In this document: one piece after another, positions 1 through 7,210 of the stretch | Layout: every line of letters begins with the position of its first letter | How positions within the stretch are numbered: position 1 is the stretch's first letter | Assembly (NCBI GenBank): GCA_030146445.1 | Contig: JASLBT010000048.1 | Location: forward strand, 1-14,883 | Direction of reading: 5' to 3' | DNA from: Segetibacter sp. | GTDB lineage: Bacteria > Bacteroidota > Bacteroidia > Chitinophagales > Chitinophagaceae | Length of the DNA stretch: 14,883 nt | Program-made: the position numbers and the translations under genes | The notes under the pieces: model-generated | Seen by the model: the letters and a program-made list of their open reading frames with translations, nothing else | Databases searched by the model: none | Told to the model about the DNA's origin: nothing

Positions 1-79
1 AGGTTCAGGGGAAAGAAACAATGAAGTCGTCGTTTTACAAAAATTAGGGCTCCCGAACAAAGAACCGTCAGTTTACATC

Positions 80-122
80 AAAGGGCGGGTCTGGGATTTT
101 CCCCCAGACCCGCCCTTTTTTA
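80..122 (+). terminator. Strong intrinsic terminator of an upstream gene
   Basis: A perfect 16-bp stem (80-95 with 103-118, rich in G and C) closes a 7-base loop and runs into six T residues at 116-121. This is a textbook Rho-independent terminator for a plus-strand transcript entering from the left. Its gene lies mostly outside the window. Bases 1-47 may hold the last codons of that gene, with a stop at 22-24 in one frame and at 45-47 in another, but too little is present to choose. Confidence 0.85.
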
Positions 123-150
123 CCCTCAATATACCAGTTCAGGATTAAAG

Positions 151-331
151 GTCGTTTAGTTTGTGGCTTGTTCGATCGATTTGCCCAGTACTGCTAAGCA
201 GTACAAGCCCGCCCGGATGAACCTGCTCAGACGGGAGTGCGACGCCCGTCCGACTGGCGCAGCGGGCGGACAACGATTTACAATTGAAGTACTGCGGCTG
301 GGTCCCCAAAAAAATTTCTTAACTAAACGAC
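151..331. repeat. 181-bp fold-back element (structured RNA or MITE-like)
   Basis: The element is bounded by an exact 11-bp inverted repeat (151-161 GTCGTTTAGTT with 321-331). Nested stems follow in the correct order: 184-188 with 298-302, 198-204 with 289-295, 209-215 with 263-269, 223-226 with 259-262, and 230-235 with 245-250. The result is one long rod with internal loops. The core, about 205-270, is richer in G and C than its flanks. A local hairpin, 188-194 with 198-204, competes with the third stem. No target-site duplication, transposase, promoter or T-rich end is obvious on either strand. It could be a small structured RNA (a rod with internal loops recalls 6S RNA) or a short non-autonomous mobile element. 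Pairings were found by eye, and an 11-bp repeat alone could arise by chance. Confidence 0.4.
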
Positions 332-473
332 ATTGTTCAAGATTGATCAGTTGTAGTACATCAAAAGTTAAGTAAGCTCGCGAAAAAACATGGAGTGGCG
401 TTAATCAAAAAAGAATAACAGCCGACTCTCGTGAATACCTTTTAACCAGTTATTACTCTTTTGTTAATCACGC

Positions 474-503
474 TTTAAAGACCGTCGTAATTACTTACCT
501 TTG
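474..503 (+). promoter_or_regulatory. Probable typA promoter (Bacteroidota type)
   Basis: The box TACCTTTG at 496-503 fits the Bacteroidota -7 consensus TAnnTTTG exactly. A weaker -33 element, TTTA at 474-477, lies 18 bases upstream. Transcription would start near 509 and give a leader of about 90 bases before typA. The leader holds short complementary pieces (514-519 with 549-554), and AGGA at 536-539 can pair with either of two TCCT copies (523-526 or 543-546). Whether these matter is unknown. Confidence 0.5.
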
Positions 504-599
504 CCGGCTTAAACGTCTTTTTTCCTGCTTGTTGGAGGATGTTCCTGTAAGACGCATTTTATCATTAAAAATAATGAACCGTTTAGGGTTCCGGGTTTT

Positions 600-2411
600 A
601 TGAATATTAGAAATATCGCCATTATTGCACACGTTGACCACGGTAAAACCACCCTGGTTGACAGAATACTGCACCAGACAAACGTGTTCCGCGCTAACCA
701 GGAAACCGGTGATTTGATCATGGACAGCAACGACCTGGAAAAGGAAAGGGGGATCACTATCTTCAGTAAAAATGCCTCAGTAGTTTATAAAGGTGTAAAG
801 GTTAATGTGATCGATACTCCTGGTCACGCCGATTTTGGCGGTGAAGTAGAAAGGGTACTTAAAATGGCTGACGGAGTTTGCCTTTTGGTTGACGCATTTG
901 AAGGCCCTATGCCCCAGACAAGGTTTGTGCTTCAAAAGGCATTGCACCTTAACTTAAAGCCAATCGTAATTATCAATAAGGTCGACAAGCCAAATTGCCG
1001 GCCGGATGAGGTGCACGACGCAGTTTTCGAACTTTTCTTTAACCTCGACGCTACTGAAGAGCAACTGGATTTTCCTACCTTTTACGGATCAGGAAAAAAT
1101 GGCTGGTTTAACGCTAAAAACGAACAGTGCGAAGACATCACCCCGCTTCTCGATGGTATCCTGGAATATGTGCCCGAGCCAAGGGTGCCCGAAGGAAATC
1201 TTCAGCTGCAGATATCTTCGTTGGATTACTCAGCATTTCTCGGACGTGTTGCGATTGGCAAGGTGAACAGGGGTACCATCAAAGAAGGACAAAATATTAG
1301 TCTTGTTACTGCAGACGGTGTTAAGAAGTCAAAGGTTAAAGAACTTTACATATTTGAATCGCTCGGAAAAAGAAAAGTAGCTGAAGTACTGGCAGGCGAC
1401 ATCTGTGCTGTTGTTGGACTGGAAGAATTTACCATCGGCGATACCATTGCCGACTTTGATGAACCCGAAGGTTTGCCGGTCATCAGTGTTGACGAGCCTA
1501 CGATGAGTATGATGTTCAGCATCAATAACTCGCCGTTTTTTGGTAAAGATGGCAAGTTTGTTACATCCCGTCACCTGCGTGATCGCCTGATGAAGGAAAC
1601 AGAAAAAAACCTGGCGCTCAGGGTAGAAGATACAGACAGTGCGGATAGTTTCCTGGTATTTGGGCGCGGTATATTACACCTTGGGGTACTTGTGGAAACC
1701 ATGCGCCGCGAAGGTTATGAGTTAACCGTAGGTAATCCACAGGTTTTGGTGAAGACCATCGACGGAAAAAAACATGAACCTTACGAGATCCTGGTGGTAG
1801 ATGTACCGCAGGAGTATAGCGGTAAAGTGATAGACCTGGTTACCCAGCGTAAAGGTGAAATGCTGGTGATGGAAAGCAAAGGAGAGATGCAGCACCTGGA
1901 GTTTGAAATTCCGTCAAGGGGTTTGATCGGTCTGCGTTCTAACATGCTTACCAATACAGCCGGCGAAGCAGTGATGGCTCACCGTTTCAATGAATACAAA
2001 CCATGGAAGGGAACAATTCCGGGACGAAACAATGGTGTACTGATATCGAAGAACCAGGAAAAAACCACAGGTTATTCGATTGATAAACTGCAGGACCGGG
2101 GTAAGTTTTTTGTTGATCCGGGAGAGGAAGTTTACACCGGGCAAATCATTGCTGAACACATTAAACCAGGAGACCTGGTTGTTAATGCAACCGAGCCGAA
2201 GAAATTGACTAACCACCGTGCAAGCGGAAGCGACGATGCCTCGAGAATTGCTCCAAAAACATTACTTACCCTCGAGGAGTGCATGGAGTACATCCAGCAG
2301 GATGAGTGTATAGAGGTTACTCCGAAACACATTCGTATGCGAAAGGTATTACTCGATGAAGAAGATCGCAAGAAGGTTTCCAAAGGATCAAAAGTGGAAA
2401 GCATAGCTTAA
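600..2411 (+). CDS. typA: Translational GTPase TypA/BipA
   Basis: This is a ribosome-associated GTPase of the EF-G/LepA superfamily. In other bacteria it binds the 70S ribosome, aids large-subunit assembly and supports growth under stress or cold. The 603 residues match the usual length of about 600. Visible motifs are the P-loop AHVDHGKT (10-17), RGIT (50-53), DTPGHADF (72-79), NKVD (126-129) and a G5-like YGSGKNGW (162-169). The beta-barrel and EF-G-like domains follow, then the TypA-specific C-terminal domain ending in EVTPKHIRMRK and a basic tail. The start gives the family N-terminus (MNIRNIAIIAHVDHGKT). No Shine-Dalgarno sequence precedes it, as is common in Bacteroidota. It stands alone, with its own promoter and terminator. 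Nothing looks damaged. Confidence 0.97.
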   Translation: MNIRNIAIIAHVDHGKTTLVDRILHQTNVFRANQETGDLIMDSNDLEKERGITIFSKNASVVYKGVKVNVIDTPGHADFGGEVERVLKMADGVCLLVDAFEGPMPQTRFVLQKALHLNLKPIVIINKVDKPNCRPDEVHDAVFELFFNLDATEEQLDFPTFYGSGKNGWFNAKNEQCEDITPLLDGILEYVPEPRVPEGNLQLQISSLDYSAFLGRVAIGKVNRGTIKEGQNISLVTADGVKKSKVKELYIFESLGKRKVAEVLAGDICAVVGLEEFTIGDTIADFDEPEGLPVISVDEPTMSMMFSINNSPFFGKDGKFVTSRHLRDRLMKETEKNLALRVEDTDSADSFLVFGRGILHLGVLVETMRREGYELTVGNPQVLVKTIDGKKHEPYEILVVDVPQEYSGKVIDLVTQRKGEMLVMESKGEMQHLEFEIPSRGLIGLRSNMLTNTAGEAVMAHRFNEYKPWKGTIPGRNNGVLISKNQEKTTGYSIDKLQDRGKFFVDPGEEVYTGQIIAEHIKPGDLVVNATEPKKLTNHRASGSDDASRIAPKTLLTLEECMEYIQQDECIEVTPKHIRMRKVLLDEEDRKKVSKGSKVESIA

Positions 2412-2434
2412 AACTCACATCATAATTTGTATAG

Positions 2435-2461
2435 ACCCGCCTTTTAAAGGCGGGTTTTTTT
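2435..2461 (+). terminator. Intrinsic terminator after typA
   Basis: The stem ACCCGCC (2435-2441) pairs with GGCGGGT (2449-2455), with three further T-A pairs possible in the loop, and seven T residues follow at 2455-2461. It starts 24 bases past the typA stop and separates typA from the secreted protein gene. It shares the string AGACCCGCC with the terminator at 80-122. Confidence 0.85.
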
Positions 2462-2605
2462 ATGTTATGACCATAAAAATGTTCCGTAGTGTCTGGTAAG
2501 CAATAGAAGAATAAGCGAAAGCCATGAAATAAAATATGTTAAAGTAAACCAAACTTTCTAAATTCCGTATTGTTATAAAGTAGTCCAACCTAAATACGTC
2601 TCCAT

Positions 2606-4693
2606 ATGAAAGCAAAGTTTACCCTCTCTCTGCTACTCTTATTATCTACTTTCTTTAGCTACGCCCAAATGCGTTACCTCAAAGGAGTTCTGCAGGCAAG
2701 CCAGTCAGGGCCGACCGTTGCCTCATCTGGCGGAGGCGTTGTCATTGTTAAGTATAATACCGTTACAAAGCTGCTTGAACACTATGGGAACTTCAGGGGA
2801 CTGACCTCACCCATAGTCAACCAACATATTCACACGGGTGCACCGGGTGTGAATGGACCAGTTACTGTTCCATTAACAGCTTCACCAACCGGTGGAACAG
2901 CGGGGGGACTATCCGGATCAATGGTGCTGAACGCTCAACAGGAGGCAGATTTGCTTGCCGGTAATATGTACACAAATGTTCACACCGTCAATTATCCGGC
3001 GGGCGAAGTACGTGCACAGCTGACGCTTGCCACCGACGGCCAAACCGAACTGTTGAACGCAAGGCTCCAGGGAGCTCAGCAGGTTCCGCCAACGGGGGTA
3101 TTGGCCATGGGTACTGCCACGGCTTTGCTGGATAAAAGTACGCGCATGTTCTACTTAACGTCCACGTATACAGATTTATCGGCACCTGCACGCAATGCCC
3201 ATGTTCATAGAGGTCCACCACACGTCAGCGGACCTGTAATCATACCTGTAAAATTTACTGCCGCAACAACGGGAGCACTTGATACGGCAAGGATGATTTC
3301 AATGGCACACATGGATAGCATGCTTGCAGGGAATACGTATATAAATATCCATACGGAAACATTTCCGGACGGCGAGATCCGCGGACAGCTGACCAGCCTG
3401 AGCCAGCAACGATTCCTCGGGGGTACATTGCAGGGTTCACAGGAAGTGCCACCCACGGTAACATTAGGCAGGGGAACGGTAGTTGTAAAATACAACCCCG
3501 CAACTAAAATGCTGACCTTAAACGGCGATTACCAAAATCTCACAACGCCGATAACCGCCGCACACATTCACGTTGCACCTCCCGGCGTAGCTAATCCCGC
3601 ACCATTGTTCCCGCTCACTAATACGGGTGGTACTACAGGTATGTTAATGGGATCAGCAGTACTTAATGATACCCAGGAAGCCGATCTGCTTGCAGGGAAT
3701 ATGTATACCAACGTGCATACATCAACCTACCCCGGCGGCGAGCTCAGGGCTCAGCTAATGCCCACTTCTGCTTTCAACTCCCATTATTTTATGGACACGC
3801 TGGAATTCCGCCAGTCGTTCCCGGTTCCCACGGTTCCATCGAACGGCAGGGGAAATTCAATTGTCTTGCTCGATCGCAATTCGTTGATGGTATATGTAAC
3901 GGCTAACTTCTCAAATTTATCCAGCAATATCATCAACGCCCACATACATGCTGGCCCTGCAGGATCTTCAGGACCGGTTGTCGTTCCCCTGCTCTTCAGC
4001 GGAACGACTGCGGGCACCGTAACAGGAACCGATACACTTGAACGCGCCAGCTTCGCGGACTCGATGATCCGTGGCCTCAGCTATATCAACATCCATACAT
4101 TACTGAACCCGGGCGGCGAAATCAGGGGACAACTTGGCGACCTTGTTTTACCGGTTAAGCTGAGCTATTTCAACGGGTACAAAGACAAAAACCAGGCTGT
4201 GCTGGTTTGGCAGTCGGCACAGGAAATTGATCTTTCGAAGTACGAACTGCAGCAGCAAACCGCGAATGGCGAGTGGTTGACGAAAAGCACGACGATGGCA
4301 AGAGGCGGAACGGCTTCAACCCGCTACCAGGTCAGCGACGTTCCATTTGCTTCGGCTTCGGGCTTTGTGTTTTACCGCTTGAAGATGTTAGATAGGGACG
4401 GCAAGTTTAGTTACTCGCCCGTTATCAAATTGAACATCAGAAAGGGTCAGCCTGAATTAACGATCATGCAGAACCCCGTTGTTGGAACACAGGTAAAATT
4501 TGCCATCATAGGGCTTGCATCCGAGGAAAAGGCCGAGGTATCGATCGTGGATATGAATGGTCGGGCGATTTATAAGAAAACGACATCTTCACTCGCGAAT
4601 GGCGTTATACAGGTAGGAAATCTACCCCGCGGTATGTACAAACTGGTGGTACGCATGCAGGAAACCCTCTTGCAACAGACCTTCTCGAAATAG
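2606..4693 (+). CDS. Secreted four-CHRD-domain protein with T9SS type A sorting domain
   Basis: The N-terminus is a signal peptide (residues 1-20, cleavage after SYA). Four CHRD (chordin-type) domains follow at about 23-140, 147-265, 268-386 and 393-511. Each carries an HxH motif (74-76, 199-201, 320-322, 446-448), an N[VI]HT motif (124-127, 247-250, 369-372, 495-498) and a P-x-G-E turn (131-134, 254-257, 376-379, 502-505). Domains 1 and 3 resemble each other, as do 2 and 4. After them comes the Bacteroidota LPVKLSYF linker domain (about 515-610) and a T9SS type A C-terminal domain (about 617-695, with MYKLVV and a final TFSK). The protein should be exported by Sec, then sent to the surface or released by the type IX machinery. 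CHRD function in bacteria is not established; the conserved histidines could bind metal. The gene is a single unit with its own terminator. Confidence 0.92.
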   Translation: MKAKFTLSLLLLLSTFFSYAQMRYLKGVLQASQSGPTVASSGGGVVIVKYNTVTKLLEHYGNFRGLTSPIVNQHIHTGAPGVNGPVTVPLTASPTGGTAGGLSGSMVLNAQQEADLLAGNMYTNVHTVNYPAGEVRAQLTLATDGQTELLNARLQGAQQVPPTGVLAMGTATALLDKSTRMFYLTSTYTDLSAPARNAHVHRGPPHVSGPVIIPVKFTAATTGALDTARMISMAHMDSMLAGNTYINIHTETFPDGEIRGQLTSLSQQRFLGGTLQGSQEVPPTVTLGRGTVVVKYNPATKMLTLNGDYQNLTTPITAAHIHVAPPGVANPAPLFPLTNTGGTTGMLMGSAVLNDTQEADLLAGNMYTNVHTSTYPGGELRAQLMPTSAFNSHYFMDTLEFRQSFPVPTVPSNGRGNSIVLLDRNSLMVYVTANFSNLSSNIINAHIHAGPAGSSGPVVVPLLFSGTTAGTVTGTDTLERASFADSMIRGLSYINIHTLLNPGGEIRGQLGDLVLPVKLSYFNGYKDKNQAVLVWQSAQEIDLSKYELQQQTANGEWLTKSTTMARGGTASTRYQVSDVPFASASGFVFYRLKMLDRDGKFSYSPVIKLNIRKGQPELTIMQNPVVGTQVKFAIIGLASEEKAEVSIVDMNGRAIYKKTTSSLANGVIQVGNLPRGMYKLVVRMQETLLQQTFSK

Positions 4694-4716
4694 TTTATTT
4701 GTTTTTAGTGTTAAAT

Positions 4717-4748
4717 AAGAGGTTGCTTAACAGCGCCTCTTTTTTTTT
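4717..4748 (+). terminator. Intrinsic terminator after the CHRD gene
   Basis: AAGAGG (4717-4722) pairs with CCTCTT (4736-4741), and a run of nine T residues (4740-4748) follows. It lies 23 bases after the stop codon. The stem is short but the T tract is strong. Confidence 0.75.
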
Positions 4749-4917
4749 GACGAACAGTTGATCGCTATAAAACGGTGGTTGCGACGCTCCGTTTATCTGA
4801 GGTACTTATGGCGGCAAAACCACTGAAATTCAAAAACTTTCATTGCTTCCGTTGATTGAAAGGGGGGAATATCGAAAGCGAAAAACGTCACGCGAAAGCA
4901 ACAGTTATAATGTAATT

Positions 4918-5018
4918 CGATAAACTGCTGCCACAGGAGGTACAAGTAAAAGTGAGTGACACAACAATGATTGTTCGGGGACAAATGCCGGCGACCAAAA
5001 AACGTTTACAGTTTATCG
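4918..5018. other. 10-bp inverted repeat in a gene-free gap
   Basis: The gap between the CHRD terminator and the small CxxC gene (4749-5110) has no convincing coding sequence. It holds an exact inverted repeat, CGATAAACTG (4918-4927) with CAGTTTATCG (5009-5018), enclosing 81 bases. Inside is a small hairpin, AACAA (4963-4967) with TTGTT (4971-4975). A 10-bp match at this spacing can occur by chance in a window of this size, so this is recorded only as a candidate structured RNA. Confidence 0.2.
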
Positions 5019-5071
5019 GCAGTGCTGTCCCGGTTCGTTGCTTTTAAGCAAATGATTAACCAGTTGCTAAG

Positions 5072-5100
5072 TTTTTCGTATTCGAATAACCTTAACTTTG
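5072..5100 (+). promoter_or_regulatory. Probable promoter of the small CxxC protein gene
   Basis: TAACTTTG at 5093-5100 matches the Bacteroidota -7 consensus TAnnTTTG. A T-rich stretch at 5072-5076 is the best -33 candidate, but its spacing is shorter than usual. Transcription would begin around 5105-5108, leaving a leader of only about 12-15 bases before the ATG at 5120. Confidence 0.5.
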
Positions 5101-5119
5101 TTGCTCCGAAATGTTCTAT

Positions 5120-5341
5120 ATGAAGAAGTGCAGCCTTGCGTTTGTTATCATGTTCCTGGTGGTACTCTGCGGTCAAACTGCCCTGGCACAATGTTCAATT
5201 TGCACTAAAACCGCCATGCAACTTGGTGAACAGCCGGCCCAGGGTATGAACTCCGGCGTAATTTACCTGATGTTCGCTCCCTTTGCTGTAATGGGTTATG
5301 TTGGTTATCGTTGGTGGCGCAACGAATACCATCCGGAATAG
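5120..5341 (+). CDS. Small CxxC-containing membrane protein
   Basis: From the ATG at 5120 the product has 73 residues. It has a signal-peptide-like N-terminus (MKKC, a hydrophobic stretch, then ALAQ), a CSIC motif just after the predicted cleavage site, a short polar segment, one membrane helix (GVIYLMFAPFAVMGYVGYRWW) and a charged tail. An ATG at 5111 in the same frame would add MFY; 5120 gives the more typical signal start. Small Bacteroidota proteins with this layout are known to me only as hypothetical. The CxxC could be a redox or metal-binding site held at the outer face of the inner membrane. If the N-terminus is not cleaved, it would be a two-helix protein with a short periplasmic CxxC loop. 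It stands alone after a promoter match and converges with the minus-strand glycan genes. Confidence 0.75.
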   Translation: MKKCSLAFVIMFLVVLCGQTALAQCSICTKTAMQLGEQPAQGMNSGVIYLMFAPFAVMGYVGYRWWRNEYHPE

Positions 5342-5426
5342 CAACAGCATCCTGGTTGTTTGTCTACCCGTAGATTGTTCCACTATTTGGTTGCGCAAGC
5401 AGGTTGCTGCCTGCGACTGATCGCCC

Positions 5427-6212
5427 CTATTTAAACTTGTCGAATACGGCAACCGGCAGGTACGTTGTTTTAAGCTGGTTATGCATGATGTATAGGTTCA
5501 TTAATCGCTCGCTCATAAATCCGAAGACCCTTGCCTGGTACACATTTTCGGAAACAATTATCCGGTTTTTTAACTCGAAGAGTATTGTAAACAGCCAGTG
5601 GAGATAGCTATCCCATACGCGCCATGGTGCAATCATCATATTGAAAAAGCTCATCTTAACCGACTGGTTGAAGGTTGGTAAGGTTTTACCGTAATCAGGA
5701 TACAGGTCGCGGATGGTTTGCATTAAGACGTTCCAATCGTTTGCGATGTGGTCCATTTTATAGTGTTGTTCCAGGTTAAAGCTTCCCTGTTTATTACGGT
5801 GGATCAACATGGGCTGCTGAACAAGCACATCGGTGGAGGCCAGCTCGGAAATAATATTTTGTTCAAGCGTGTAGGTAAGTACTGCATCTATGTTTTCTGC
5901 TGTGGGCTCGAGAGAGATTATTCTCGCCGGCTTGACGGCATTAAGCTTCGGCTTAACGGTAAAATACCTTCGGTAGTGGCATAGCCCAACAAAGTCAGCA
6001 TCCCTGGCGGCGTTTTTCCATATCCAGTAGAGTACGGTGAGTTCGCAAAAGGTATTGTTCAGCGTCGATATGTTATCACCCGTATCATCGCCCAGCATAT
6101 TTAAGTCCTGGTCAGAAAGGGCCTTGCCTGCGTGGATAGGGGTTACATAAGCCGCATGGGGCTGGTGAAATGGTTTATGAAAAACCGAATACAATTGAAG
6201 CTTGCCTGGCAT
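5427..6212 (-). CDS. DUF4422 domain protein, probable glycosyltransferase
   Basis: The 261 residues match the DUF4422 family, found in capsule and exopolysaccharide loci and thought to be glycosyltransferases. Family marks include GDNIS (45-49), CELT (56-59), YWIWKN (62-67), GLCHYRRYF (76-84) and, near the C-terminus, ARVFGFMSERL (227-237). No signal peptide or clear membrane helix is seen, so a cytoplasmic or membrane-peripheral enzyme is likely. It is the last gene of a minus-strand run after meaB and a GT2 gene, 48 bases downstream of the latter. The donor and acceptor sugars cannot be told from sequence. No terminator is evident between it and the convergent small gene; the hairpin at 5399-5414 lacks a T tract. 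Confidence 0.85.
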   Translation of the reverse strand: MPGKLQLYSVFHKPFHQPHAAYVTPIHAGKALSDQDLNMLGDDTGDNISTLNNTFCELTVLYWIWKNAARDADFVGLCHYRRYFTVKPKLNAVKPARIISLEPTAENIDAVLTYTLEQNIISELASTDVLVQQPMLIHRNKQGSFNLEQHYKMDHIANDWNVLMQTIRDLYPDYGKTLPTFNQSVKMSFFNMMIAPWRVWDSYLHWLFTILFELKNRIIVSENVYQARVFGFMSERLMNLYIMHNQLKTTYLPVAVFDKFK

Positions 6213-6260
6213 GTGGATGAATTAAGGAAACCTGGGATTGATTGCCAATGTACAGAACGT

Positions 6261-7205
6261 TTATGACCAGTGTTTAATTTGCATTGTAGCCTTTTTAAAA
6301 CTGTACTTAAGATAGTAGAAGAACATGGGTGTTTTCTTGCGGTAATAGAAAGCTGTCGGCGCGTGTTTCAGCAGAAAGAAAAACATGGGTATTGAAAACT
6401 TCCGGGGCCATTCGCTGGCGATGAGCGCCCTGTAGTGCTGTAACAATTCCTTATTCGCCGGTGCGAGATCATCGATTGCCAAACATTCGCCCAACATTTC
6501 ATTCAGGGTCTCGAAAAACTCACTTTTCTTTTTGCTTCCGGGGTTTCGAATAAAATGCCGCGATGAATTCGCGTCGTGGATGCGATGTTTTACCAGCACT
6601 TTGTCGCTTAGGGCAACTTTTCCGTAAACGGAAGCGATTACCCCAAGCCACCAGTCGTAATAAACTTTGACAGGGAATGGATATGCATGCCGCAGTAAGG
6701 TTTTCGATATCATTATCGTGTGCCCATAAATGGTATTGTAAAAGAACAATTGCCGGGTATCATTGCCGCTAAAGCGGATACGCGAGCGATTTATCACCGC
6801 TGCTTCGGGATCATCGCCGGGGAATTCAGCGTTATAAGAATGTACCAGCAACACCCCGGGCGAAACACATTCCAACAGGGTATGAAGTTTATTTTCGACC
6901 CAAATATCGTCCTGGTCGGCAATCGCTATCCAATTACCGGTGGCGAGTTTTAGCGCATTGCTAAAGTTCTGTTTTATGCCGGCTGTATGCGAGTTGATGG
7001 ACACCTTTATTCGGGGATCCTTTGACGCGTATTCAGCAAGTATGTATTGGGTATTATCGGTTGATGCATCGTCGCAAACGATAACCTCTATGTTCCTGTA
7101 CAATTGGTTGAGTATAGAATTCATTTGCGCAGGCAGGTACTTCTCGCCATTATAGGTGCACATGACCACAGAAACCAGGTCATCAGCCTGTGTTGAACGG
7201 TGCAT
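6261..7205 (-). CDS. Family 2 glycosyltransferase
   Basis: This is a GT-A fold, family 2 glycosyltransferase of 314 residues, probably adding a sugar to a surface glycan at the cytoplasmic face of the inner membrane. The start of the fold is VSVVMCTYNGEKYL (11-24). The nucleotide-sugar region contains DDAST (45-49), and the metal-binding acidic motif is ADQDDIW (96-102). A YDWW motif (183-186) and HRIHDANSS (207-215) lie in the acceptor half, an arrangement common in rhamnosyltransferase-like members. The C-terminus is basic and aromatic, suggesting membrane contact. The start codon is 5 bases past the meaB stop, so the two are surely co-transcribed. Substrate is unknown. Confidence 0.9.
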   Translation of the reverse strand: MHRSTQADDLVSVVMCTYNGEKYLPAQMNSILNQLYRNIEVIVCDDASTDNTQYILAEYASKDPRIKVSINSHTAGIKQNFSNALKLATGNWIAIADQDDIWVENKLHTLLECVSPGVLLVHSYNAEFPGDDPEAAVINRSRIRFSGNDTRQLFFYNTIYGHTIMISKTLLRHAYPFPVKVYYDWWLGVIASVYGKVALSDKVLVKHRIHDANSSRHFIRNPGSKKKSEFFETLNEMLGECLAIDDLAPANKELLQHYRALIASEWPRKFSIPMFFFLLKHAPTAFYYRKKTPMFFYYLKYSFKKATMQIKHWS

Positions 7206-7210
7206 TTTTG

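Noticed and set aside
2..149. Open frame from the window start to a stop at 147-149
   Set aside because: It would read straight through the strong terminator at 80-122, so coding there is unlikely; the stops at 22-24 or 45-47 in other frames fit better as the end of an upstream gene.
163..375. Possible 70-residue protein starting with GTG
   Set aside because: It lies across the fold-back element, has no recognisable domain or plausible start context, and its composition follows the paired DNA arms.
80..2461. Shared AGACCCGCC string in the terminators at 80-122 and 2435-2461 as a repeat family
   Set aside because: The match is short and GC-rich, as expected of strong terminator stems; the surrounding sequence differs.
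5399..5414. Hairpin GCAGG/CCTGC as a terminator between the convergent genes
   Set aside because: The stem is only 5 bp and no T tract follows on either strand.
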